NCBI RefSeq assembly: GCF_001544515.1 | Contig: NZ_FCOL02000004.1 | Coordinates: 1-64,000, forward strand | Reading direction: 5' to 3' | Source: Caballeronia terrestris | GTDB taxonomy: Bacteria > Pseudomonadota > Gammaproteobacteria > Burkholderiales > Burkholderiaceae | Length of the DNA: 64,000 nucleotides | In this document: one piece after another, positions 24,448 through 33,667 of the stretch | Position numbering within the stretch: the first letter of the stretch is position 1 | Layout of the letters: every line of letters begins with the position of its first letter | Position numbers and translations under genes: made by a program | Notes under the pieces: model-generated | The model's database searches: none | Told to the model about the DNA's origin: nothing | The model's input: the letters and a program-made list of their open reading frames with translations, nothing else

Positions 24448-25845
24448 CTAGTTCGCGCCCGAATCGCCGAGGTCGCTCGTCTCGCCGACGGCCGCCTTGT
24501 TCGAGTCCTCGCCGTATTCGACGAGCCGGTTATAGAGCGTTTTCAGGCTGATGCCGAGAATCTCGGCCGCGCGCGTCTTCACCCCGCCGCACTGCTCTAG
24601 CGTCGCGAGAATGAGCTGTCGATCGGCTTCCGCGAGCGACGTGCCGAACGCGATCGTGACCGCCGTTCCCGCCGACGGCTTCGACAGCGAGATCTGCAGC
24701 GGCACGGCCGCCGTGCTGTCCGACTCCGCGCCCGACATGATGTACGCGCGCTGCACGTAGTTCTTCAGCTCGCGCACGTTGCCCGGCCACGGATACGACG
24801 CAAGCATCTCCCGCACGGCCGGCGGGAAGGTCTTCTTCGTGTTGTAGCGCGAGTTCAGCTCGTCGAGGAACGCCTGACCGAGCAGTTCGACGTCCTTGCC
24901 CCGCTCACGCAGCGGCGGCAGGTTGATCGGGAACACGTTCAGCCGGTGATACAGGTCGAGCCGGAGCTTGCCTTCGAGCACGGCCTGTTCGGGATCGCGG
25001 TTGGTCGCGGCGATCAGGCGCACATCGGTTTCGAGTTCCTTCGTCGTGCCGACGCGCATGAACATGCCGGTTTCCAGCACGCGCAGCAGTTTCACCTGCA
25101 GCTCGATCGGCATCTCGGTGATTTCGTCGAGGAACAGCGTGCCGCCGTTCGCGCGTTCGAAATAGCCCTTGTGCTGGCGATCCGCGCCGGTAAACGACCC
25201 GCGCTCGTGCCCGAACATCTCGGATTCGATCAGGTTCGGCGAAATCGCGCCGCAGTTCACTGCGATGAACGAATGCTTGCGGCGCAGGCTCAGTTCGTGG
25301 AGCGTCTGTGCGGCGACTTCCTTGCCGGTGCCCGATTCGCCGATCAGCAGCACCGACGCCGCCGTCGGCGCGACGCGGCCGACCTGGTCGTAGACGGTCT
25401 GCATCGCGGGCGAATTGCCGAGCATCAGGCCGAAGCGGCCCATGCGGCGCAACTCGCCGCGCAATGTACCGATTTCCGCCTTGAGGTCGCCGGGACGCGG
25501 CAGGCGCGAGAGGATCGCCTTCACGCGCTGCATGTTGATCGGCTTGACGAGGTAATCGGTCGCGCCCATCTTCAGCGCGTTCACCGCCGACTCGACCGTC
25601 GCGTGCCCGGTGATCACGATAACCTCGACGCCGGAGCGCGGATCGAGATCCTCGAAGAGATCGACGCCCGAGCCGTCCGGCAGCTTCAGGTCCGTGAACA
25701 CGACATCGGGCGTCTGCCGGATGAGCTGGATGCGCGCTTCGCGCAAGTCGCCGGCAGTGGCTGTCGTCAGTCCGTCTTCGCCGATGATCGCGGCTAGCGC
25801 CTCGCGGGTACTGGGATCGTCATCGACAATCAATACATGTGGCAT
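24448..25845 (-). CDS. NtrC-family sigma-54 response regulator
   Basis: A 465-aa three-domain activator. Receiver domain 1-115 with the phosphoacceptor Asp in DVVFTDLKLPDGSG and the acidic pair DDD. AAA+ domain about 140-375: Walker [15 protein letters not shown] loop present as GSFTGA, Walker [14 protein letters not shown], sensor I ATNRD and [13 protein letters not shown]-terminal Fis-type helix-turn-helix with [19 protein letters not shown]. No sensor kinase gene is adjacent, so it is an orphan regulator. The S in the GSFTGA loop is shared with the activator at 27699. With rpoN 4 kb away it probably drives sigma-54 promoters elsewhere. Confidence 0.93.
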   Translation of the reverse strand: MPHVLIVDDDPSTREALAAIIGEDGLTTATAGDLREARIQLIRQTPDVVFTDLKLPDGSGVDLFEDLDPRSGVEVIVITGHATVESAVNALKMGATDYLVKPINMQRVKAILSRLPRPGDLKAEIGTLRGELRRMGRFGLMLGNSPAMQTVYDQVGRVAPTAASVLLIGESGTGKEVAAQTLHELSLRRKHSFIAVNCGAISPNLIESEMFGHERGSFTGADRQHKGYFERANGGTLFLDEITEMPIELQVKLLRVLETGMFMRVGTTKELETDVRLIAATNRDPEQAVLEGKLRLDLYHRLNVFPINLPPLRERGKDVELLGQAFLDELNSRYNTKKTFPPAVREMLASYPWPGNVRELKNYVQRAYIMSGAESDSTAAVPLQISLSKPSAGTAVTIAFGTSLAEADRQLILATLEQCGGVKTRAAEILGISLKTLYNRLVEYGEDSNKAAVGETSDLGDSGAN

Positions 25846-26079
25846 GCGTCTTGAGTCTTTTTAAAGCGTTGTCAGGTCACGCGCCGTGAGGCGGCGCGGG
25901 CTTCTCTGGGCAAACGTTGCATCGCCGCCAGGCCGGGCGCGGTGTCCGCGTGAAACGCACGGAACGCGCTGAAAAGGAAAAAGTTGCCGGTGTGTTGCAC
26001 GACCAAATCGAAGGGTCGCAATAATTGCCATATAACGAACTTATGGCCCACCTTCAATTGATTATACGGCTTTATCAAG
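25846..26079 (-). other. Leader/promoter region of the response regulator
   Basis: About 230 bp upstream of the minus-strand start, with an AT-rich tract near 26030-26075. I checked for a sigma-54 promoter and found no correctly spaced GG/GC pair. No gene is supported. Confidence 0.4.
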
Positions 26080-26110
26080 ATAAAACGCACGTCCGTGAGG
26101 ACGTGCGTCG
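26080..26110 (-). terminator. Terminator of the minus-strand gene at 26141
   Basis: ACGCACGTCC/GGACGTGCGT stem, with TAAAA on its left giving UUUUA on the minus-strand RNA. Confidence 0.75.
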
Positions 26111-26140
26111 GGCGCTTCTGCCGGTAAATGAGATGCCGGT

Positions 26141-26383
26141 TTAGCTGCGCGGGAAATTCCAGGCGTCGGCCGTGCCGCCGATCGCGTCGGCGCCGTTCGT
26201 GTTGGATGGCGTCGCCTTCGAGGCGGTCGATGGCGTGATCACCTTGCCACCTTCATCTTCCCAGCGGTTCAGGTCGCGCGCGCCGCGTTTTCTCGCGGCG
26301 TCCTGCGATTGCATCCACTTCCATGCGAGCACGCTGCCCACGGCGAAGAGCGCGCTGAATACTCCGATTCTCGGTCGTGCCAT
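26141..26383 (-). CDS. Small membrane-anchored protein, 80 aa
   Basis: One hydrophobic N-terminal helix (RIGVFSALFAVGSVLAWKWM) followed by a hydrophilic region rich in Arg, Thr and Asn that is predicted disordered. GGAGA precedes ATG 26383. It is probably a single-pass inner-membrane protein. It lies just downstream of the DUF883 gene on the same strand, 44 bp apart, and may be cotranscribed with it. No family recognised. Confidence 0.7.
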   Translation of the reverse strand: MARPRIGVFSALFAVGSVLAWKWMQSQDAARKRGARDLNRWEDEGGKVITPSTASKATPSNTNGADAIGGTADAWNFPRS

Positions 26384-26427
26384 TTGGGTTCTCCGTCTTA
26401 TCAAATCATCATTTAGCCTGCCATGTT

Positions 26428-26745
26428 CTAGCGCGAAATCAGAATTCCCAAAAAAAATCCGATGCCCGCTGCCACACCGAGCGCCTCCCACGGCTTGTCG
26501 CGCACGTACTTCTCCGTGCAGTCGATGCCCGCGCGGTATTTCGATTGCGCGTTCGCCTGCGCATCGTCGAGCGCGTTGCGCGCCGTTTCGACGTGATCGC
26601 GCAGGCGCGTGCGCAACGCGTCGACGCCCTCGCCGGGCAGCGTCGCCGAGAGGCGCAGCAACTCTTCCGAGTCGTTCAGCAGCACCTTGATGTCTTCGAT
26701 GATCTTTTGCTTGCCCAGAGCAAGCTGGACAGTCGTCTGGCTCAT
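26428..26745 (-). CDS. DUF883 family (YqjD/ElaB-type) protein
   Basis: A 105-aa protein of the DUF883 family, whose E. coli members ElaB and YqjD are membrane-anchored and bind ribosomes in stationary phase. Residues 1-80 form an amphipathic helix region (KQKIIEDIKVLLNDSEELLR) and the C-terminus carries VRDKPWEALGVAAGIGFFLG, the conserved tail anchor with the KPW motif. Ribosome binding is known for E. coli homologs and only inferred here. Confidence 0.9.
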   Translation of the reverse strand: MSQTTVQLALGKQKIIEDIKVLLNDSEELLRLSATLPGEGVDALRTRLRDHVETARNALDDAQANAQSKYRAGIDCTEKYVRDKPWEALGVAAGIGFFLGILISR

Positions 26746-26803
26746 GTCGTGAGGTCCTCGCCGTTTTGTCTGTGGGTTGGTATTTATGGGGACGGGCCGA
26801 CTA

Positions 26804-27139
26804 TTACGGCTGCCCGGCCGCGATGCGCGCGTCAGCGAAACGTCCGCGCAGCTTCCGGACAATGCCCGCGAAGACGAGTGCGCTGCCCATCGCGCCAAAC
26901 ACGACGCTCGTCACGTTCGCCGCGCGCGAGAGCGCTGGCGTGCCGGCCGCGTAGGCGAGCACGGCGCACATCAGCGCAGTCACGAGCGCGACGGCGGCCC
27001 AGTGATAGATGTCGATCGGTTCGCCGGCCTGGAGTTCCGGCCTCTCGGCTCTCGCCGTGCCCGAACGGGGCGCCCGGGCACGCCGCACGGGGCGCTCTCG
27101 ATCCACGAGGGGAATGTCGAAATTCAGGGACTCTTCCAT
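26804..27139 (-). CDS. Two-helix membrane protein, 111 aa
   Basis: The first 40 residues are polar and basic (VDRERPVRRARAPRSGTARA). Two hydrophobic segments follow (IYHWAAVALVTALMCAVLAY and VTSVVFGAMGSALVFAGIVR). The start at 27139 has no good ribosome-binding site, so a different start is possible. It is 58 bp upstream of the DUF883 gene and probably in one transcript with it and the gene at 26141. No family recognised. Confidence 0.6.
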   Translation of the reverse strand: MEESLNFDIPLVDRERPVRRARAPRSGTARAERPELQAGEPIDIYHWAAVALVTALMCAVLAYAAGTPALSRAANVTSVVFGAMGSALVFAGIVRKLRGRFADARIAAGQP

Positions 27140-27698
27140 GACGGTGTGCCGATTTCGGCCTTTCGATTGCAGGTAGACCACCCTCCGCAGCTTTCGTGCC
27201 AGGCGCGCGTCCGGTCCGGTCCGAAAGCGTCGCGCGGCGACGGACGGCCGCCTGAGGAACGCATCGCGGGTAAGTATTACGCCGTCGCCATGTAACTTCG
27301 GACGACCTGCGGTGAAGCTTGCCGCACGCGTGCGCCCGCGTTCGCGGCAATCAGACAAATTCCATCGCGACCGACGAAGCTCATTGCCGCAACGTCGCTG
27401 CGAATGGTTAAATAGCGAATATTGAGATAAGTTGCGTGCCCGATGCGCACCGCGTCGCGGGATGGAAATGGGCATCGGGCGACGGATGCCGATCGACACA
27501 AACAGGCCTTGCCGGGGAAGCGGCGCAGCCCATGCCGCCTGATGGACAACCGCGACGCAATGCTTTGCCGCACGCGTCGCGTTGCGGCGTGATTTGCCTG
27601 GAGCCAAATCCCTGGCACCGCTTCCGGGCCTGGCGCCCTCTGCCGCGCATCCCCATCGCCCGGGCCAGCCCCTCCAACATTTGCAGGACTTGAGACAC
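27140..27698. other. Intergenic region before the receiver-less sigma-54 activator
   Basis: 559 bp between divergent genes. AT-rich segments near 27400-27430 are candidate promoters. I see no terminator, RNA gene or credible ORF. A TGGCAC at 27614 has no matching -12 element. Confidence 0.4.
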
Positions 27699-28766
27699 AT
27701 GGCGTCAACCGAACTGGACCCGCCGGCCGTCGCCTCGGGCGATACGCCGACGCAGAAGAAGCGCAACGCGGGAGAAGTGCCGGGCTTGAAGTCATATGGA
27801 CTTTTATACGGCTCGTCACCCGTGATGCTGGAGTTGTATTCGCAGATCGAACGCGTGGCGAGCACCGATGCCACCGCGCTCATCATCGGCGAATCCGGCA
27901 CCGGCAAGGAACTGATCGCCCGCACGATCCACGATCACAGCGCGCGCCGTGATGCTCCCTTCGTCGCCGTGAACTGCGGCGCGATCCCCGACAACCTGAT
28001 CGAAGCCGAACTCTTCGGCCACGAAAAAGGCAGCTTCACGGGCGCGGTGCAGGGACGCATCGGCTATTTCGAGCATGCGAACGGCGGCACGCTCTTTCTC
28101 GACGAAGTGACGGAAATGTCGCCGGTGCGGCAGGTGAAGCTGCTACGCGCGCTCGAGACGGGCACGTTCTTTCGCGTCGGCGGCAGCGATCTGATTCATT
28201 CCGACGTGCGCGTGATCGCGGCGACCAATCGCGATCCGGTCGTCGCCGTGAAGGAGCATGGGCTGCGCGAAGACCTGATGTATCGGCTCGCGGTGTTTCC
28301 GCTGCGCGCGCCGCCGCTGCGCGAACGCGACACCGATCGCGAATTCCTCGCGCAGCATTTCCTCTCGGAGATGAACGCGCAGGAAGGCACGAGCAAGGTG
28401 TTCAGCAAGCGCGCGCTCGACATGCTGCGCACATACTCGTGGCCCGGCAACGTGCGCGAGTTGAAGAACACGGTGTATCGCGCGTTCATTCTGGCGGAAA
28501 AGACGGTGGAGATCGCGCATCCGCATCTGGCTTCGCGTGTGAAGAAACCCGTTACGCAGGGCGATGCGATGAACGTCTGGGTCGGCACGCCGCTCGCCGA
28601 TGCGCAGAAGCAGATCATTCTCGGCACGCTCAAGCACTGCGGCGGCGATAAGCGGCGTGCAGCGAAGGCGCTCGGCGTGAGTCTCAAGACGCTTTACAAC
28701 CGGCTTGGCGCGTATGAGAACGAAGGCGCCGAGTCGGACGCATCGGCGCCCGCTGCGGATAGCTGA
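27699..28766 (+). CDS. Sigma-54 enhancer-binding protein without a receiver domain
   Basis: A 355-aa activator: a short N-terminus of about 30 residues, then AAA+ with Walker A GESGTGKE, loop GSFTGA, Walker [18 protein letters not shown] and [12 protein letters not shown], then a Fis-type helix-turn-helix ([18 protein letters not shown]). With no regulatory domain it would be constitutively active or controlled by a separate protein, as PspF is by PspA. It closely resembles the response regulator at 24448 in the AAA+ and DNA-binding parts, suggesting paralogy. ATG 27699 is chosen because the upstream frame has no family sequence. The partner that restrains it is unknown. Confidence 0.9.
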   Translation: MASTELDPPAVASGDTPTQKKRNAGEVPGLKSYGLLYGSSPVMLELYSQIERVASTDATALIIGESGTGKELIARTIHDHSARRDAPFVAVNCGAIPDNLIEAELFGHEKGSFTGAVQGRIGYFEHANGGTLFLDEVTEMSPVRQVKLLRALETGTFFRVGGSDLIHSDVRVIAATNRDPVVAVKEHGLREDLMYRLAVFPLRAPPLRERDTDREFLAQHFLSEMNAQEGTSKVFSKRALDMLRTYSWPGNVRELKNTVYRAFILAEKTVEIAHPHLASRVKKPVTQGDAMNVWVGTPLADAQKQIILGTLKHCGGDKRRAAKALGVSLKTLYNRLGAYENEGAESDASAPAADS

Positions 28767-29017
28767 TTTTATTTATCGCGCGGCCAGCGCCCCGCTGGCT
28801 GCGATTCATCCGCTTATTCTCAAAGCGGATAGCACGCCCCTCCGCCCTCCCCCGCCTGCATTTGCAATTTCTTGCAATTTTCCTTTTTGCGGTATTCCGC
28901 GCTTGCTTCAAAATGCCCGGGCAAGCGGTTTGCTTAGGGTTCCGAGCTTTATCGAAAGGGCCTTGCAAGCACGCTTGCCATATCGAAAGAACAAGAGCAG
29001 ACGAAGGAAAACGCAAC

Positions 29018-29572
29018 ATGCAGACAATGGTTCACCGGCGCCGATCGCGCGCCGCCGCGCTGGCCGCGATCGTCACGGGCGCCATCGCCTGCCTGAGCCT
29101 CACGGGCTGCAACTCACTCTATAGCGAAGGCGCGACGGCCGGCGCCGGTATCGCGGGCGCCGCGATCGCCGGCTCGATCACCAACAACGCAGCGGTTGCA
29201 ACCGGCATCGGCCTGGGCGCGGTCGCCGCGGCCCGCGCGGGTGTGCAGTATTCGCAGCGCGTCGTGCACACCGGAACGCAGGACAGCATCGCCAGTGTCG
29301 CCGGGCCGCTCGCCGTCGGCGCGGTCGCGCCGTGGCAGGCGACGCACTCGGTACCGATCGAAGAGGACGAGAAAGGCCGCGTGACGGTGAGCCGCACGAT
29401 CAGCAGCGGCACACTCGACTGCAAGGAGATCGTATTCTCCGTCGATCGCGACGCCACCAAAGACCGCGCCGCAGAGAGCGGGTTCTACGTAGCGTCCGTT
29501 TGCCGCGACGGTAACAAGTGGAAGTGGGCGTCAGCCGAACCCGCGACGCCGCGCTGGGGTGCGCTGCAATGA
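29018..29572 (+). CDS. Lipoprotein with glycine-zipper region (first of a pair)
   Basis: A 184-aa probable lipoprotein. The signal ends in LSLTGC (lipobox) after a basic N-terminus (HRRRSRAAA), giving an N-terminal lipidated Cys. Residues about 45-85 are Gly/Ala rich (GAGIAGAAIAGSITNNAAVA), a membrane-associated zipper. The C-terminal domain ends KWKWASAEPATPRWGALQ. The next gene is a homolog with the same ending (WKWASAEPAVERWGNLQ). Start chosen at ATG 29018 because the frame upstream has no lipoprotein features. Function unknown. Confidence 0.8.
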   Translation: MQTMVHRRRSRAAALAAIVTGAIACLSLTGCNSLYSEGATAGAGIAGAAIAGSITNNAAVATGIGLGAVAAARAGVQYSQRVVHTGTQDSIASVAGPLAVGAVAPWQATHSVPIEEDEKGRVTVSRTISSGTLDCKEIVFSVDRDATKDRAAESGFYVASVCRDGNKWKWASAEPATPRWGALQ

Positions 29573-30078
29573 GGATGCGCTTCATCCTGATACTGTCGGC
29601 GGCCGCGGCGAGCTGCGTGATCGTGAGCGGATGTGCGCCGTCATCGATTGGCGCTGCGAGCGGCGCGGCGGCTGGCGTCGCGACCGGCCTCGTGTCGAGT
29701 AATCCGGCGGTTGGCATCGGCGTGGGTATTGCCGTGCAGGCAGCCACCGACGAAGCCGTGCGCCGCGTGATGAAGTCGCTGCACAAGGATCAACAGGAAG
29801 CGATCGCGGTCACGGCGGGCGATCTCACGATCGGCGAGACGCGGCCGTGGCGTGTGAAGCATGCGCTGCCGGTCGAGAACGGTCATGGCGAGGTGCGCGT
29901 GGTGCGCGAGTTCAAGAGCGCGCTCGCGGAATGCCGGGAGTTCGCGTTCTCCGTCGTCGATGGCGACGAAGCCGGTGCGCCGCAAAGCTGGTTCCTCGCG
30001 ACGACCTGTAAACAACCGACTGGGTGGAAGTGGGCGTCTGCGGAACCGGCGGTGGAAAGGTGGGGGAATCTGCAGTAG
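29569..30078 (+). CDS. Lipoprotein paralog (second of the pair)
   Basis: A 169-aa lipoprotein that overlaps the stop of the previous gene at ATGA, so the two are translationally coupled. Signal MRMRFILILSAAAASCVIVS then GCAP gives the lipid-modified Cys. It keeps the Gly/Ala zipper (IGAASGAAAGVATGLVSSNP), a TIGETRPWRVKHALPVENG segment parallel to AVAPWQATHSVPIEED in the partner, and the same WKWASAEP ending. The pair arose by tandem duplication and may act as a hetero-complex at the outer membrane. Confidence 0.8.
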   Translation: MRMRFILILSAAAASCVIVSGCAPSSIGAASGAAAGVATGLVSSNPAVGIGVGIAVQAATDEAVRRVMKSLHKDQQEAIAVTAGDLTIGETRPWRVKHALPVENGHGEVRVVREFKSALAECREFAFSVVDGDEAGAPQSWFLATTCKQPTGWKWASAEPAVERWGNLQ

Positions 30079-30096
30079 GTTTTTCTCGCACGCGAT

Positions 30097-30134
30097 AAAA
30101 AGGCGGCTTGCCCTTACGAGGCAAGCCGCCTTTT
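30097..30134. terminator. Bidirectional terminator
   Basis: AGGCGGCTTGC pairs perfectly with GCAAGCCGCCT, with four A before and four T after. It separates the convergent lipoprotein and ABC transporter transcripts. Confidence 0.85.
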
Positions 30135-30150
30135 CATATGTGCGACCGAA

Positions 30151-31503
30151 TCAGGATTCCACGTCCTCCAGACTCAACATCTCCGTCTGATCGTTATACG
30201 AAAAAATCTCGCCGTAACGCCCCCACGTAATCACCGCATCGAGCGTTTCCTCCGCGGCTTTATCGGAGAGGAAATCCTCCAGCTCCTGCTCGAAGCGTAC
30301 GCGCGGCGCGCGATGCCCCGGCCGCTCGTTCAGCACCTTCCGGATCCGCGCAGCCAGTGGAATATGCCGCAGCAAGTGCTCGGCGAACATCATCTTGCGC
30401 TCCTGCGTGCCGAACTCCGCGAACACGCGCGCGGGCGGCGTCAGGAAAATATCGCCCTCGCGCACATCCGCGAAACCGAGGTACTGCAGCACTTCGGCGA
30501 CCGGAAACAGATCGTCCACTTCCAGATGCAGCGAACGCGCGATTTCCGGCATGTCGGCGCGGCCGTGGTACGGGTCGGCGGCGAGCGTTTCGATCAGACC
30601 CGCCATCAGGTTCGTCGATACGTTCGGCAGCCAGCTTCCCAGCTCCAGCCCCTTCTTCGTCGCCTCGCCGAGCTTGCGCGCGGTCATCTTCGCGTAAATA
30701 TCGTCGACGAGACGCCGGAACGCCGGGTCGAGCCGGTTGCGCGGATGCTTGAACGGCACCTTGATCTCGGCCATCACGCGACCCGGATTCGACGACAGCA
30801 CCAGAATCCGGTCGCACATGAACACCGCTTCCTCGATGTTGTGCGTGACGATCAGCACCGACTTGATCGGCATGCGGCCCTGCGTCCAGAGATCGAGCAG
30901 GTCGGTGCGCAGGTTTTCGGCGGTCAGCACGTCGAGCGCGGAGAACGGCTCGTCCATCAGCAAAAGCGTCGGGTCGACCACGAGCGCGCGCGCAAAACCC
31001 ACGCGCTGGCGCATGCCGCCCGACAACTCGCGCGGATACGCGTTCTCGAAGCCGTCGAGACCGATCAAATCGATCGCCGCGAGCGCGCGCTCGCGCCGCT
31101 CGCGCGCGCCGACACCCTGCGCCTCGAGCCCGGCCTCCACGTTCTGCAGCACGGTCAGCCACGGAAAGAGCGCGAAGGTCTGGAACACCATCGCGACGCC
31201 CTTGGCCGGCCCGCGCAATGGCTGACCGAGATAGGTGACTTCCCCGCCCGTCGGCTCGATCAGCCCGGCGATGATCCGCAACAACGTGGACTTGCCCGAC
31301 CCCGAGCGCCCCAGCAAGCCGACGATCTCGCCTTCGCGCAGCGACAGGTTCGCGTCGTCGAGCACGAGCAGTTCGCCCTGGGTCTTGTTGAAGCCGCGGC
31401 TGACGCTGTCAACGCGCAGGATCTCTTCGCCTAAACGCGGCGGCGTGGTCGACGTGGCGGTGCCCTGCTGCACCGGCGTTTGCATATTCTTGACGTTCTG
31501 CAT
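30151..31503 (-). CDS. ABC transporter ATPase of the nitrate/sulfonate type with C-terminal AAA-associated domain
   Basis: A 450-aa ATPase. Residues about 27-260 form the ATP-binding cassette: Walker A GLLGRSGSGKSTLL, signature ELSGGMRQRVGFARAL, Walker B LLLMDEPFSALD and H-loop VTHNIEEAV. Residues about 290-430 are an extra C-terminal domain (IARSLHLEVDDLFPVAEVLQ, RKVLNERPGHRAPRVRFEQ) known as the AAA-associated C-terminal domain in a subset of SsuB/NrtD-like ATPases. It is just downstream of the double permease. Substrate unknown; no binding protein is in the operon. Confidence 0.9.
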   Translation of the reverse strand: MQNVKNMQTPVQQGTATSTTPPRLGEEILRVDSVSRGFNKTQGELLVLDDANLSLREGEIVGLLGRSGSGKSTLLRIIAGLIEPTGGEVTYLGQPLRGPAKGVAMVFQTFALFPWLTVLQNVEAGLEAQGVGARERRERALAAIDLIGLDGFENAYPRELSGGMRQRVGFARALVVDPTLLLMDEPFSALDVLTAENLRTDLLDLWTQGRMPIKSVLIVTHNIEEAVFMCDRILVLSSNPGRVMAEIKVPFKHPRNRLDPAFRRLVDDIYAKMTARKLGEATKKGLELGSWLPNVSTNLMAGLIETLAADPYHGRADMPEIARSLHLEVDDLFPVAEVLQYLGFADVREGDIFLTPPARVFAEFGTQERKMMFAEHLLRHIPLAARIRKVLNERPGHRAPRVRFEQELEDFLSDKAAEETLDAVITWGRYGEIFSYNDQTEMLSLEDVES

Positions 31504-31515
31504 CGGAACTCGTCC

Positions 31516-33270
31516 TCAATCCAGCCGGAGCTTCGCTTCGGCGTACGCGTACAGGGGGCGCCACAGCAGTCGGTTGAACAGCGTGACAAAGAGCGACATC
31601 ACGGCGATGCCTAGAATGATCTTCGGATAGTCGCCGGCGGCGGTCGTCTCGGCGATATAGGCGCCGAGGCCGTGCGCGACGAGCTTCGTATTGCCCCACG
31701 ACACTGCTTCGGCCACGATGCTCGCGTTCCACGCGCCGCCCGAGGCCGTAATCGCGCCGGTGATGTAGTACGGCAGGATGCCCGGCAGCATCGCCTGGCG
31801 CCACCACTGCCAGCCCTTGATCTGGAAATTGGCCGCGGCCTCGCGGTAATCGTTCGGATAAGACGTCGCGCCCGCGATCACGTTGAAAAGGATATACCAC
31901 TGCGTTCCGAGCACGATCAGCGGCGAAAGCCAGATGTCCGGGTTCAGGTGAAACTTCACGATCACGACGACGAACACCGGAAACAGCAGGTTCGCCGGGA
32001 ACGCGGCGAGGAACTGCGCGACCGGCTGAAGCTTCTCCGCGAGCGCCGGACGCAGTCCGATCAGGACGCCGACCGGCACCCAGATCACCGAGGCGATCGC
32101 GATCAGCACGATCACACGCAGGAGCGTGATGAGCCCGAGCACGAACACATGCCCGACTTCGTGCCAGGTGACGCCGGTCATGACGAACGCCGTCACCTTC
32201 CAGACAACGAGCGCCGTCACGATCAGAATCACGGCCGCCCACGCGATGTCGCCGGCACGCCCGGGCGTCGTGCCTTTGGGCAGCGGAATGCGCACGACGC
32301 CTTGCAGCGGCGGCAGCTTGATCGGAGCCCGCGCGGCCTTCGCGAAGAGCCAGCCGGCCGGCACGAGCAGCCGGTGGATTAGGCGCGTGCGGCGGATCAG
32401 GTCGAGCAGCCACGATTCCGGCGCGTTGCCCGAACTCGTCGTCTCCATGCGGAACTTGTCCGCCCACGCGACGAGCGGACGGAACATCAACTGGTCGTAG
32501 GCGAGGATCACGACGGTCATCGTCAGGATCACCCAGCCGATCGCGCCCAGGTTGCGCTCGCCGATGGCCGCCGCGAGATATGCGCCGATACCCGGCAGCA
32601 CGATGGTGCGATTGCCGACCGTGATCGCTTCCGAGGCGACCACGAAAAACCAGCCGCCCGACATCGACATCATCATGTTCCAGATGAGGCCCGGCATCGA
32701 AAACGGCACTTCGAGTTTCCAGAAGCGCTGCCAGTTGGTCAGGTGAAAGCCGCGCGAGACTTCGTCGAGGTCGCGCGGCACCGTGCGCAGCGACTGATAG
32801 AAGCTGAACGTCATGTTCCACGCCTGGCTCGTGAAGATCGCGAAGATCGCCGCGCACTCGGCGCCGATCACGCGGCCAGGAAACAGCGCGAGAAAGAAAG
32901 TGACCGTAAACGAGATGTAGCCGAGCACCGGCACCGACTGCAGGATGTCGAGAATCGGCACGAGCACGACCGACGCGCGCCGGCTCTTCGCCGCGAGCGT
33001 GCCGTAGACGAGCGTAAATATCAGCGACGCGACCATCGCCGCGAGCATCCGCAGCGTCGTGCGCAGCGCGTATTCCGGCAGATTCGACGGATCGAGCGAA
33101 ATTGCCTGGCTTTGCAGCGTGGAGATCGGCGCCATCGTCTCGTGGAAACCGACGGCGGCGAGCGCGATGATGCAGATGATCATCGGGAACGCGACGAAAT
33201 CCCAGCGATTGGGCAGGAGCCGCCACGCCGACGCGTTCGCCATGCGATTCAGATTGAAACCAAAATCCAT
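31516..33270 (-). CDS. ABC transporter permease, two permease domains fused
   Basis: A 584-aa inner-membrane protein with two BPD-type permease domains in one chain (about 70-280 and 370-570). Each has the membrane helices and an EAA-like cytoplasmic loop (for example PRDLDEVSRGFHLTNWQRFW and PNDYREAAANFQIKGWQWWR). Such fusions replace a permease dimer. It precedes the ATPase gene by 12 bp and is the first gene of the operon. No periplasmic binding protein is encoded nearby. Confidence 0.9.
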   Translation of the reverse strand: MDFGFNLNRMANASAWRLLPNRWDFVAFPMIICIIALAAVGFHETMAPISTLQSQAISLDPSNLPEYALRTTLRMLAAMVASLIFTLVYGTLAAKSRRASVVLVPILDILQSVPVLGYISFTVTFFLALFPGRVIGAECAAIFAIFTSQAWNMTFSFYQSLRTVPRDLDEVSRGFHLTNWQRFWKLEVPFSMPGLIWNMMMSMSGGWFFVVASEAITVGNRTIVLPGIGAYLAAAIGERNLGAIGWVILTMTVVILAYDQLMFRPLVAWADKFRMETTSSGNAPESWLLDLIRRTRLIHRLLVPAGWLFAKAARAPIKLPPLQGVVRIPLPKGTTPGRAGDIAWAAVILIVTALVVWKVTAFVMTGVTWHEVGHVFVLGLITLLRVIVLIAIASVIWVPVGVLIGLRPALAEKLQPVAQFLAAFPANLLFPVFVVVIVKFHLNPDIWLSPLIVLGTQWYILFNVIAGATSYPNDYREAAANFQIKGWQWWRQAMLPGILPYYITGAITASGGAWNASIVAEAVSWGNTKLVAHGLGAYIAETTAAGDYPKIILGIAVMSLFVTLFNRLLWRPLYAYAEAKLRLD

Positions 33271-33667
33271 AGAGGCCCTCCCCGTGAGGCTTGTTGCTTT
33301 CCGCGTATGGCTGCCAGCGTGCGTTTTCGCGTTTGCCGTGCAGAACCGGCCGACACTACACCAAGCTGCATGACAGGCACAACCGCGGAGGCCATCTTCG
33401 ACTGTTGCTCATCGGCACATGCGATGCAAAATGAAGCGCCAGGCGAGGATCATGGCGTAAGGCGCCATCCCCGGCGACGTATTCCGCCGATGCGCCACCG
33501 ATCACGAAAACCGGCTTTCAGTCGCGGACAAACCCGGTATTTTGTTCGGTGCGCGTCGTATCAACCGACAAGATGCTTGATAGCGGGCCAAAAACATCGT
33601 CCAATCGTGGCTTGTCGGCTAAAAGAAGAATTGTCCGGCCGATGCGCCCTTCGCGACTAGAGGATCG
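33271..33667. other. Divergent promoter region, ABC operon and diguanylate cyclase
   Basis: 397 bp. No gene is supported on either strand. It must hold the promoters of the minus-strand permease operon and of the plus-strand GGDEF gene. No operator palindrome stands out by eye. Confidence 0.4.

Noticed and set aside
27614..27630. TGGCAC upstream of the receiver-less activator as a sigma-54 promoter
   Set aside because: No TTGC-like -12 element at the required spacing.
31409..33226. 605-codon minus-strand ORF
   Set aside because: Shifted-frame shadow of the fused permease.
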